Made by a program: the position numbers and the translations under genes. This document shows, piece by piece, positions 18,248 to 26,257 of a DNA stretch of 64,000 nucleotides (position 1 is its first letter; each line of letters starts with the position of its first letter). Source of the DNA: Lysinibacillus sphaericus (lineage in GTDB: Bacteria > Bacillota > Bacilli > Bacillales_A > Planococcaceae). The stretch covers positions 3,410,001 through 3,474,000 of the forward strand of contig NZ_CP015224.1 in the NCBI RefSeq assembly GCF_001629735.1, given 5' to 3'. The notes under the pieces are model-generated. The model saw nothing but the letters and a program-made list of their open reading frames with translations. It was not told the origin of the DNA and ran no database searches.

Positions 18248-19477
18248 TTATTCTAATTCTAGCTGCTTGGTTTCCTTCCCAAGAAATATGACGCCCACAA
18301 CACCTATAATTATTGCTCCACAGAAAATGGCAAAAATGAAGCCTATATCATAGCCAGCTGTTAATAAAGAACCTACTAGTAAGGGCCCAAAAATCCCACC
18401 AATTCGCCCTGCAGCAGCTGCCATTCCTGCACCAGTGCCACGAATAATAGAAGGGTATTGCTCAGGTGTATAAGCATATAACGCCCCCCATGCACCTAAG
18501 TTAAAGAAAGATAAAAACATGCCAGATAATACTAGTACGACAAGTGTATCAGCATTCCCAAAAATGAAAGCACTCACTGCTGTACCAATTAGATAGGAAA
18601 CAAGCACAAATTTCCGCCCAAATTTTTCAATAAACCATGCGGCAGTAAAATAACCAGGTAATTGAGCTAATGTCATAATGAGAACGTACTTAAAACTTGT
18701 AATCATATCAAAGCCCTTACCAACCATGACACTTGGAAGCCATAGGAACATACCGTAATACGAAAATACAACTGTAAACCACAGCACCCAAAGCATCAAT
18801 GTGGAACGTGCATATTTTTTTGACCAAACTTCTTTTATATTTTGAAGGATACTACGCGCTTTGGCCTCTTTTTTCACCATAAACTGCGGTGAATCTGGGA
18901 GATGCCATCGAAGATAAATAGCATAAAATGCAGGGAGTGCTGTTAAGACTAACGCTACTCGCCATCCCCACGTTGGAATAACAAAATAGGATATTAATGC
19001 GGCAATTAGCCATCCCGCTGCCCAAAAGCTTTCCAATAAAACAACTACGCGCCCTCTTTCTTTTGCTGCCACACTTTCAGACACTAATGTGGATGCAACA
19101 GGTAATTCTCCGCCCAGGCCCATTCCTACTAAAAATCGTAGCATTAAAAATGCTGTTAATGTAGTCGTAAAAGCAGACAAACCGCTCGCAATGGAAAATA
19201 GGACAAGTGTCCACATAAAAATTTGCTTTCGCCCTACCTTGTCGGCAAAAACACCAAATACAAGGGCTCCTACAGCCATTCCAATTGAATTAATACTACC
19301 AATCCAACCAGATTGACTTGGTGTCAGTCCCCAATCTGCTGCCAATGCTGCAATGACAAACGATAATATCCCAACATCCATTGCATCAAAAAGCCACCCA
19401 ATACCCGCAATACCCAACAGTCTATTTCTAGAAATTGTTTGCTTCGATTTATTTGTTCCTACAGTATTTGTCGTCAT
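18248..19477 (-). CDS. niaP: Niacin transporter NiaP (MFS)
   Basis: This is a 12-transmembrane major facilitator that imports nicotinate/nicotinamide for NAD salvage. It follows remembered B. subtilis NiaP (YceI) closely along its length: GWLFDAMDVGILSF, WIGSINSIGMA, the loop-2 motif FADKVGRK, GMGLGGELPVASTLVSE, LLESFWAAGWL, YGMFLWLPSVM and a final GKETKQLELE. Because of this close match the substrate call is stronger than for most MFS proteins. The ATG at 19477 has AGGTGG upstream. Tandem CTTTACA repeats overlap its promoter. Confidence 0.85.
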   Translation of the reverse strand: MTTNTVGTNKSKQTISRNRLLGIAGIGWLFDAMDVGILSFVIAALAADWGLTPSQSGWIGSINSIGMAVGALVFGVFADKVGRKQIFMWTLVLFSIASGLSAFTTTLTAFLMLRFLVGMGLGGELPVASTLVSESVAAKERGRVVVLLESFWAAGWLIAALISYFVIPTWGWRVALVLTALPAFYAIYLRWHLPDSPQFMVKKEAKARSILQNIKEVWSKKYARSTLMLWVLWFTVVFSYYGMFLWLPSVMVGKGFDMITSFKYVLIMTLAQLPGYFTAAWFIEKFGRKFVLVSYLIGTAVSAFIFGNADTLVVLVLSGMFLSFFNLGAWGALYAYTPEQYPSIIRGTGAGMAAAAGRIGGIFGPLLVGSLLTAGYDIGFIFAIFCGAIIIGVVGVIFLGKETKQLELE

Positions 19478-19490
19478 TTCAACCACCTGT

Positions 19491-19537
19491 CTTTACACTT
19501 GACTTTACATTACAAGATTACTATACAGTTGTTTCAA
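19491..19537 (-). promoter_or_regulatory. niaP promoter with tandem TGTAAAG repeats
   Basis: On the minus strand TTGAAA (19532-19537) and TGTAAT (19509-19514) are 17 bases apart. Directly downstream TGTAAAG occurs twice, 12 bases apart (19503-19509 and 19491-19497). The repeats are placed to act as a repressor site; NiaR is the natural candidate but I cannot confirm its motif. Confidence 0.5.
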
Positions 19538-19594
19538 GAAAGTGACAAGCAAAATTCAAATTACCGAATTGTTTCGACAATTTATGAAATGCTA

Positions 19595-19624
19595 TTGAAA
19601 TAATAGTGTGATTTGCGTTAAAAT
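19595..19624 (+). promoter_or_regulatory. thrC promoter
   Basis: TTGAAA and TAAAAT separated by 18 bases, about 58 bases upstream of the thrC ATG. No T-box leader fits in the short remaining space. Confidence 0.6.
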
Positions 19625-19681
19625 GTCTTTTATACAAAAACAACTGTTCTTTCTATGAGAACAAAAGGAGATCATATCTTT

Positions 19682-20734
19682 ATGTGGAAAGGCCTTATTG
19701 AAGAATATAAACAATTTTTACCTGTAACAGAAAATACACCTGCATTAACTTTAAACGAAGGCAATACGCCTCTTATACATTTAGTGAATTTATCCAAGAA
19801 ATTAGGCATTGAGCTTTACGGTAAAATTGAGGGTGCAAACCCAACCGGCTCTTTTAAAGACCGTGGTATGGTATTTGCAGTGGCCAAAGCTATTGAAGAT
19901 GGTAGTAAATGTGTTATTTGTGCCTCAACAGGAAATACATCTGCTGCTGCAGCTGCTTATGCTACAAGAGCTGGTATTCAATCCATCGTTGTAATTCCTA
20001 AAGGAAAAGTTGCCCTTGGTAAGCTTGCACAAGCAACTATGTATGGTGCAAAAATCATTGAGATTGACGGTAACTTTGATGATGCTTTAAGTATTGTTCG
20101 CCAAGTAAGTGAAACAACTCCTGTCGCTCTTGTCAACTCCGTCAATCCATACCGCATTGAAGGTCAAAAAACTGCATCATTTGAGATTGTAGATGCCTTA
20201 GGCTCAGCTCCTGATTATCTATGCATCCCAGTTGGAAATGCAGGGAATATTACTGCTTACTGGAAGGGCTTTAAAGAATATCATGCTGCTAAAGATTCTG
20301 GTCTACCCAAGATGTATGGCTTTGAAGCTGAAGGTGCAGCAGCAATCGTCAAAGGAGAGCCCATTGCCAATCCAGAGACAGTTGCCACTGCTATTCGAAT
20401 TGGTAATCCAGCTAGCTGGAAATTGGCAGAAGCAGCTCGAGATGAATCTGGAGGTATAATTGACTCCGTAACGGATCAAGAAATTATTGCAGCTTATAAG
20501 TTAATCGCAAATACAGAAGGTATTTTCGTTGAACCAGGGTCTGCTGCATCATTAGCAGGTGTTATTAAATCGGTGGAAAGCGGAAAAATTCCAATGGGTT
20601 CAAAAGTAGTGACAATCTTCACAGGTAATGGACTAAAAGATCCTGATACAGCCATGGATGTATCCACAGTAGAAGTAGTATCCCTTAAAAATGATGAAAA
20701 TGAAATTCGAGAATATATCGAGGGAATACTATGA
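19682..20734 (+). CDS. thrC: Threonine synthase
   Basis: This PLP enzyme converts O-phosphohomoserine to threonine. The PLP lysine is Lys59 in [11 protein letters not shown]. The phosphate-binding and cofactor loops [15 protein letters not shown] and PVGNAGN are intact. The sequence tracks B. subtilis ThrC from [17 protein letters not shown] to the end. I chose the ATG at 19682 because the shared N terminus starts there; the upstream frame has no ribosome site. Its last four bases overlap thrB, so the pair is translationally coupled. The usual first gene, hom, is not here. Confidence 0.95.
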
Positions 20735-21645
20735 ATAAAACGTGGCAAATCTCAGTTCCAGGAAGCACAGCCAATCTAGGGCCTGGCTTTGATTCCATAG
20801 GACTCGGCTTGTCTCTATACTTACAATTAACAGTTACTTTACAGGATACATGGGCTATCATCCATCTTGATGATAACGGTCCTAAAGAGTTTGAGCTTGA
20901 AGAACATTTACTATACGTCATTGCAAAAAAAGTTGCTGAGCAATATGGGCAACAATTACCTGCATGTCGTGTGGAAATGGCTAGTGAGCTACCATTAGCA
21001 CGTGGGCTTGGAAGCAGTGCGGCTGTGATAGTTGCAGGTATTGAACTAGCCAATCAAGTATGTGGGCTTGGCTTATCGGTACAAGATAAACTCAACTTAT
21101 CATCTCAAATTGAAGGACACCCAGATAACGCAACCGCGTCAGTCTTAGGGGGGTTAACCATTTCATCTATGGATGAAAAAGGAAATGTTGATACTTTCCA
21201 TATCAATAAAATTGATGCTTCCTTTGTGGTATATATACCGAATGTTGAATTAAAAACGAGCGAATCTCGATCTGTATTACCAGAGCAATTTGACAGAGCT
21301 TATGCTGTTCATGCTTCAGCAAATGCTAATATGCTAGCTGCTTCACTAATGGCACGTGATTTCCAGCGTGCGGGTCGTTATATGGAAGAAGATTTATTTC
21401 ATGAACCGTTTCGTGCAAAGTTAATTCCCGAGTATAGTGAAATTCGTACAGCCGCTAAGAAGAATGGTGCTTACGGGACTGCTTTAAGCGGGGCTGGTCC
21501 TACATTGATTTCTATTATTCCTTCTACTATTGCTGGTGATTTTGTTCAAACTATGAAAAAACAATTTCCTGAACATCAAGTGATTGTAACAAAAGCTGAT
21601 GAGCAAGGTATACAAGTACGTGAATATATGAAACGTCTACTTTAA
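20731..21645 (+). CDS. thrB: Homoserine kinase
   Basis: This GHMP kinase phosphorylates L-homoserine for ThrC. The ATP loop [15 protein letters not shown] lies at about residues 88-102. The N-terminal [15 protein letters not shown] and C-terminal [13 protein letters not shown] motifs are family hallmarks. At 304 residues it is full length. Its ATG overlaps the thrC stop (ATGA). A hairpin terminator starts inside its last codons. Confidence 0.95.
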
Positions 21646-21662
21646 TAGTAGGCGTTTTTTCT
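21632..21662 (+). terminator. Terminator of the thrCB operon
   Basis: ACGTCTACT pairs with AGTAGGCGT (one GU) and is followed by TTTTTT. The stem overlaps the thrB stop codon. Confidence 0.8.
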
Positions 21663-21759
21663 TGAAAGCAAGGGAGGATAAAACTAATATTATAGAAGTA
21701 TAGGGTATGACCTGAAACACCTATTATTGAGATACGCGCTTTTCTAAGGAGGAACTATC

Positions 21760-22446
21760 TTGAAGCCAATTATATTCTGTGATTTCGATGGCACGATAAC
21801 AGAAACTGATAATATTTTTTCCCTGATGACAGAATTTGTTCCGCAAGAATCTGAGAAGATTGCGAAAGCTATGATGGAGCAAACAATTTCATTTAAAGAT
21901 GGACTCTCTGCTATGTTTCATTTACTTTCTACTGAACAAAAAGATGAAGTCATTCAATATCTTATGGATACAGCCGTCATACGTGAAGGATTCGAAGATT
22001 TTGTTCGATATGCTCAAAATCATGACATTCCGTTTTATATTGTAAGTGGAGGAGTCGATTTTTTTATTGAGCCTTTAGTAGAAAAATACGGCCCTTTCTC
22101 AGGTATATACTGCAATAAAGCGGATTTTTCTGGTGAACAAATTAAACTAATTTATTCAAATAGCTGTGATGAGGAATGTGCAAAATATAGTACTCAAGGA
22201 TGCGGCTGCTGTAAGCCTAGCGTTATGCGGAAAGTCGCAAAAGAAGAGCATTTTAAAATTGTTATCGGTGATTCTCTTTCAGATTTTGAAGCTGCTAAAC
22301 AAGCTGATATTGTTCTGGCTAGAGACCATCTCATTCAGCGCTGTGAAGAGCTTCATGTTTCATATAAACCATTTATCACATTCCATGACTGTCTAAAAAT
22401 TGTGCAAGAACTTATGGAAACCAACCATGCTGTACCAACAACTTAA
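21760..22446 (+). CDS. mtnX: 2-hydroxy-3-keto-5-methylthiopentenyl-1-phosphate phosphatase (MtnX)
   Basis: This HAD-superfamily (IB) phosphatase belongs to the methionine salvage pathway, where it removes phosphate from the MtnW product. The nucleophile motif is FCDFDGTIT near the start, motif II is YIVSGG and motif III is IGDSLSDFEAA. The cysteine cluster QGCGCCKPSV matches B. subtilis MtnX. It starts with TTG at 21760, seven bases after AAGGAGG. No other mtn gene is adjacent, which is unusual, so another small-molecule phosphatase role remains possible. Confidence 0.82.
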   Translation: MKPIIFCDFDGTITETDNIFSLMTEFVPQESEKIAKAMMEQTISFKDGLSAMFHLLSTEQKDEVIQYLMDTAVIREGFEDFVRYAQNHDIPFYIVSGGVDFFIEPLVEKYGPFSGIYCNKADFSGEQIKLIYSNSCDEECAKYSTQGCGCCKPSVMRKVAKEEHFKIVIGDSLSDFEAAKQADIVLARDHLIQRCEELHVSYKPFITFHDCLKIVQELMETNHAVPTT

Positions 22447-22454
22447 TGCATGCC

Positions 22455-22492
22455 TAAAAAAAGGGAACCATTTTATAAATGGCTCCCTTTTC
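22455..22492. terminator. Bidirectional terminator between mtnX and zupT
   Basis: AAAAGGGA and CCATTT pair with AAATGG and TCCCTTTT with one bulged position; A and T tracts flank it between two converging genes. Confidence 0.75.
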
Positions 22493-22500
22493 ATATTGAC

Positions 22501-23310
22501 TTATACTAATAATACTAGGCTGATGGCCATGACAGCCATTCCCCCTACCAAGCCATACATTGATAAATGGGTTTCATCATACCTCTGCGCTGCCGGTAAT
22601 AATTCGTCCAATGAAATAAAGACCATTATACCTGCAACTCCAGCAAAAATGATGCCAAACATAACGTCTGTTAAAAATGGCATAAGCAGCAAGAAGGCAA
22701 CTAATGCACCAACTGGCTCTGCTAACCCTGATAAAAATGATAATTTAAAAGCCTTTCGACGGTTGCCCGTTGCAAAGAAAATTGGAACAGACACTGCTAT
22801 CCCCTCAGGAATATTATGAATCGCTACTGCTATGGCAATGGCAATTCCTACATTGGGATCGTTAATAGCTGACATAAACGTAGCGATACCCTCAGGAAAG
22901 TTATGGATTCCAATAGCCAGAGCTGTAAAAATACCCATCTTCATCAAATGATCTTCATTCACCTGTGGCTTTATTGCATTCACATCTTCTACTAGCTTTA
23001 CTTCATGAGGATTTGTTGATTTTGGAATGAATTTATCGATTAAGGCAATGAATAACATACCACCGAAAAATCCGGCAATTGTCATCCAATAACCATTCGT
23101 ATTACCTAATGCATTCGTTAAAGCATCTTTAGCCTTAACGAAAATCTCAACAAGTGAGACATAAATCATAACGCCTGCTGAAAAACCCAATGCTAGCGAT
23201 AGAAATTTTGTATTTGTTCTTGATGTAAAAAAAGCTATTAAACTACCTACTCCAGTTGCAAGCCCTGCAAATAGAGTCAGTCCAAATGCTAGTAAAACGT
23301 TTCCGTCCAT
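22501..23310 (-). CDS. zupT: ZIP-family zinc/divalent metal importer ZupT
   Basis: An eight-helix membrane protein that imports Zn2+ and other divalent metals. The two metal-binding helices carry HNFPEGIATF and HNIPEGIAVS; GLAEPVGAL follows, as in ZupT. The variable loop between helices 3 and 4 is short and mildly charged. It is 269 residues. No Zur box was recognised upstream. Confidence 0.9.
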   Translation of the reverse strand: MDGNVLLAFGLTLFAGLATGVGSLIAFFTSRTNTKFLSLALGFSAGVMIYVSLVEIFVKAKDALTNALGNTNGYWMTIAGFFGGMLFIALIDKFIPKSTNPHEVKLVEDVNAIKPQVNEDHLMKMGIFTALAIGIHNFPEGIATFMSAINDPNVGIAIAIAVAIHNIPEGIAVSVPIFFATGNRRKAFKLSFLSGLAEPVGALVAFLLLMPFLTDVMFGIIFAGVAGIMVFISLDELLPAAQRYDETHLSMYGLVGGMAVMAISLVLLV

Positions 23311-23427
23311 ACCCTTCTTCCTTTTCCCTTTTTTTTATTGTACTCATCTTAACGCAGAAGTTTCCTAAGAGCAATTCTTTTTTACAAGGTAAATTTGGTC
23401 CATTGACCTTGCTTCATCCGTTTGCGC

Positions 23428-23472
23428 ACAAAAAAGCAGTATCAATTCATATGAATTTTGATACTGCTCTCA
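23428..23472 (-). terminator. Terminator after the PAP2 gene
   Basis: AGCAGTATCAA pairs with TTGATACTGCT around a loop that itself holds the palindrome TTCATATGAA. TTTTTT follows on the minus strand. Confidence 0.8.
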
Positions 23473-23476
23473 CTAT

Positions 23477-24085
23477 CTATTTATGATCCGATTGGAATAT
23501 TCTTTTACGACGTTCATACCAGATGACACAAATAATGAACCAAGTATATCCCATACTCCAGCCTGCGAGTACATCAGTAGCAAAATGTCTTGCGCCAGCT
23601 ATACGGGATAATCCTATAAGCACCATCAGGATCGTAGCTCCAAGCCACAATAGGATTTTACGACCTTTACTATTATTTTCAGCTAATATATATGCGGTTG
23701 CAAATAAATACAGAATACCGGTCATCGCATGTCCCGATGGAAAGCTATAAGATGTTAATTGATCTTCAATTTCAGGTCGTGCTCGTTGAATCCATTTTTT
23801 TAATACTTGATTTAACACATTCCCTGCCGCAAATGTTAAAACAATAAATAGCATACCTCGATAATTTTTTGTCTTCCACGCTAAATACACAATCAAAATT
23901 ACTGCTACAATAACAACAAATATAGGTTCTCCTATATAATGAAAAACTTCAAGAAATTGATTCCCAAAAAAGACATGTGCCATTTTTGTATCAAACTTAT
24001 TCATCCAATCACTTTGAAAAGTTAAACTTAAAAAAATAAATATAATTAGTGTAATGATTGCCAAAGGATAGGCCCATTTTTTCAT
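23477..24085 (-). CDS. PAP2-family membrane phosphatase
   Basis: This six-helix membrane protein is of the undecaprenyl-pyrophosphate/lipid phosphatase type. The three catalytic motifs are complete: KKWIQRARP, SFPSGHAMTG and SRIAGARHFATDVLAG. The family recycles undecaprenyl pyrophosphate or dephosphorylates other lipid phosphates, with the active site facing outward. It is 202 residues with an AGGTG ribosome site. Exact substrate is not readable. Confidence 0.88.
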   Translation of the reverse strand: MKKWAYPLAIITLIIFIFLSLTFQSDWMNKFDTKMAHVFFGNQFLEVFHYIGEPIFVVIVAVILIVYLAWKTKNYRGMLFIVLTFAAGNVLNQVLKKWIQRARPEIEDQLTSYSFPSGHAMTGILYLFATAYILAENNSKGRKILLWLGATILMVLIGLSRIAGARHFATDVLAGWSMGYTWFIICVIWYERRKRIFQSDHK

Positions 24086-24133
24086 ACTTTCACCTCAAAA
24101 ACATATTGCTATGATCTTCACATCATAACATAA

Positions 24134-24298
24134 TTATGTCCGAACTAGAGGGAGAGAAGCATTAATTTTATTAAATACATCGTTGCATTCTTGAGTGATC
24201 ATCGTGGACTGTTCATTAGGTTTGTTAAAGTAATTAGAGACAACCAATGCAACAATGAATAAAATAGCCACGATAGGTAGTATTTTTCTAAATATCAT
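24134..24298 (-). CDS. Small single-span membrane protein (54 residues)
   Basis: An unannotated-size frame starts at ATG 24298, seven bases after GGAG. It encodes MIFRKILPIVAILFIVALVV, then a hydrophilic tail with one cysteine (TQECNDVFNKINASLP). One transmembrane segment at about residues 5-22 is predicted, tail outside. I do not recognise the family. It lies just downstream of the Cys-rich 299-residue gene on the same strand, 24 bases away, and may be cotranscribed. Confidence 0.6.
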   Translation of the reverse strand: MIFRKILPIVAILFIVALVVSNYFNKPNEQSTMITQECNDVFNKINASLPLVRT

Positions 24299-24322
24299 CC
24301 ACACACTCCTGTTCTACAGCTA

Positions 24323-25222
24323 TTATTTGATGAGCACTGGATCAAATAGCCAATCCGTTGGACCAAAGTTTGGATCTTTTTCTCCTCTTACTTCACGGGA
24401 GATTCCATGTTTGATAATAACTTCTCTAAACCTTTTACTAAATAAGGTTTTTTTATAAAGATATCTTCCATCATGACTCCATTCAGCTGAGTAAAAGACG
24501 TCGCCTTTCAACGCTGCTAAATCTTCCTGATAATACATATCTGGCCCTTTGATAACTCCATTCAAACCACAGCTACATGGAGGTTGTTCAGTTGCAAAGT
24601 ATAATTTTACTCTATCATGACTACATGCGGGTAGGATTTGTGTAGGAATAATTTGATAAGCTGGCTGTTTTCCTTGCTCAGGTCCCTGATGGATTACCTC
24701 TAAAAATTCAAACCCTTCTAGTTTTTCCCTTTTCAGTAGTGCTACCAGTTCCTCAGAAGCTACCCAATATCCACTTACATGCACTAAATGACGTCCATTC
24801 ATGTGTGAAGTGTCAATAACTATAGGAGATAATTGCTCTTTATCCATAAGTCCGCAATTCTTACAATGAGTACTCAAAGTAAATAATGTCCCTTTATCCT
24901 CTAGAAACATTTCAGGTGAATTTCCTGTTGAATTTAAAGTAAACAACGGTGCTCGTTCATACTCCAAATCAGAAAATTCAAAGTAGAATCGTTCTCCAAT
25001 TGAGACAATACCAAATTCACGTTCTAATGACTCATATAAAGCAGCTACTTTCTCGTATGTTACATCTTCGTTTAATGTAAAAATAGGATTAAATTTTGTT
25101 TTTAAATTTCTCTTTCTAATTTCAGGCGCACCAATAGCAATACCATGACGATTATAAACGTTAATCACTTGATCTTGACTAGATTCATCTATAGAAAACA
25201 AATTTTCGAGTTCTACTTTCAC
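24323..25222 (-). CDS. Uncharacterised protein with paired cysteine motifs
   Basis: This is a 299-residue soluble protein with no signal peptide, of unknown function. Two candidate zinc-binding spots are visible: CKNCG at about residue 119, and a later set of ACSH and CSCG about 20 residues apart. The C-terminal segment SKRFREVIIKHGIS followed by a short acidic linker and a final DPVLIK is laid out like the double-CXXCG/DUF1629-type proteins, some of which are toxin immunity proteins. That comparison is only an impression. GTG at 25222 follows AAGGTAGG. It lies left of the GGCG hairpins that border the com locus. Confidence 0.65.
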   Translation of the reverse strand: MKVELENLFSIDESSQDQVINVYNRHGIAIGAPEIRKRNLKTKFNPIFTLNEDVTYEKVAALYESLEREFGIVSIGERFYFEFSDLEYERAPLFTLNSTGNSPEMFLEDKGTLFTLSTHCKNCGLMDKEQLSPIVIDTSHMNGRHLVHVSGYWVASEELVALLKREKLEGFEFLEVIHQGPEQGKQPAYQIIPTQILPACSHDRVKLYFATEQPPCSCGLNGVIKGPDMYYQEDLAALKGDVFYSAEWSHDGRYLYKKTLFSKRFREVIIKHGISREVRGEKDPNFGPTDWLFDPVLIK

Positions 25223-25636
25223 AATACACGCCTACCTTTATAAAGTTTTATGGTGAAGTATATTGACTGCTAGTTACCATTCTATAATCTACCGTTTACA
25301 TACATAGTTAGGGTTACTTTTTGTTGAAGAAAATCATTTGTATTACTACTCACTATAGCAAATCTACTTAACCACGGTAATTTAAGCGTACCAGTACTTA
25401 TACCGATATTTCAACTTCGGGTTTACGCCAATTTTTTGGCGTGATTCATGCAAAATTATGGCGTGATTTGGCGGTTCTCAAAAAACACCGCCATTTTTTT
25501 GGCGGTGTTTTAAAAAGATTATAGTAACTTCAGCATATAAATAAGGTATTTTTTTACACAGTATTATAAGAGAAGAATTTTTGTAAGAAAGTACCTTTTG
25601 TAGGAAAATACATCAAAAGTATAACATGGAAATTCC
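25223..25636. other. Intergenic region left of comA with GGCG/CGCC hairpins
   Basis: This 414-base spacer holds no gene. Its middle (25421-25511) is a dense cluster of hairpins built from CGCC/GGCG motifs, listed separately. The rest is AT-rich without a clear promoter for the 24323 gene. Confidence 0.5.
25421..25511. repeat. Left GGCG/CGCC hairpin cluster flanking the com locus
   Basis: ACGCCAA/TTGGCGT forms a hairpin at 25425-25442. GGCGGT (25470) can pair with ACCGCC (25487), or the latter can pair downstream in a perfect 11-bp stem at 25482-25511 with loop ATTTTTTT. The first 15 bases (GTTTACGCCAATTTT) recur exactly, inverted, at 29817-29831 on the other side of comQ. The last hairpin could also end comA transcription. 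Confidence 0.7.
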
Positions 25637-26257
25637 TTAGAGTAAATTCATTCTTTCAGCAAGATTGACAGCCTCTGTTCTTGAATCTACATTTAGCAAA
25701 GAAAACAGCTGTGTTAAATATCTCTCAGTAGTTCGCTGAGGAATATTGAGTTCAATCGCAATTGCTTTATTTGTATGACCTTCTGCAATAAGTCTTAAAA
25801 TTTTCTTTTCTTTTTCATTTAAATGAATATCTTTAGCATTTTGAAGTTTAAATTTATCATCGAGAAAATCTAAGAAATTTTTCGGTAAAACAAATTCACC
25901 ATTTGCAATCGCCCTAACTGTTCGTATGATCTGCTCCTTAGAGGCTGTTTTTGCTAAAATACCTTCTATTTTTCTCTCTAAAATTAGGGGATAATAATCT
26001 GTTATATCGTCTCCTGTATAAAGGATAACGGAAGCATCCGACTGAATGGCTTTAATATTACGGGCTAAATTAATGCCATTTTCCAACGGCATGTTAATAT
26101 CAATCAAGTAAATAGCATATGGCTTATTTTTTATTCTTTGAATGACACAAGTGGCATCACTTTCCGTATCAATAATGATATCTTCATTTTCTTGAAATAA
26201 GTTTTTAGTTCCCTCTAAAACTATAGGGTGATCATCCACTATGAGCATGGTAATCAT
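25637..26257 (-). CDS. comA: ComA-type response regulator (NarL/LuxR family)
   Basis: This is the output regulator of the quorum-sensing system. The receiver domain has the acidic pair in IVDDHP, phospho-acceptor Asp53 in LIDINMP and the conserved Lys in ILAKTAS. The C-terminal GerE/LuxR helix-turn-helix is ILRLIAEGHTNKAIAIELNI, then TTERYLTQL. It is 206 residues from ATG 26257, eight bases after GGGAG; the GTG nine bases earlier lies within that site. The gene overlaps comP by 26 bases. ComA activates early competence and surfactin genes in B. subtilis; its targets here are unknown. Confidence 0.9.
   Translation of the reverse strand: MITMLIVDDHPIVLEGTKNLFQENEDIIIDTESDATCVIQRIKNKPYAIYLIDINMPLENGINLARNIKAIQSDASVILYTGDDITDYYPLILERKIEGILAKTASKEQIIRTVRAIANGEFVLPKNFLDFLDDKFKLQNAKDIHLNEKEKKILRLIAEGHTNKAIAIELNIPQRTTERYLTQLFSLLNVDSRTEAVNLAERMNLL

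Noticed and set aside
19487..19681. T-box or riboswitch leader before thrC
   Set aside because: Only about 50 bases lie between the inferred transcription start and the thrC ATG, with no terminator stem or T-box core.
25421..25511. GGCG repeats as a possible CRISPR array
   Set aside because: The repeats are short, in both orientations and unevenly spaced, with no constant spacer length and no cas genes.
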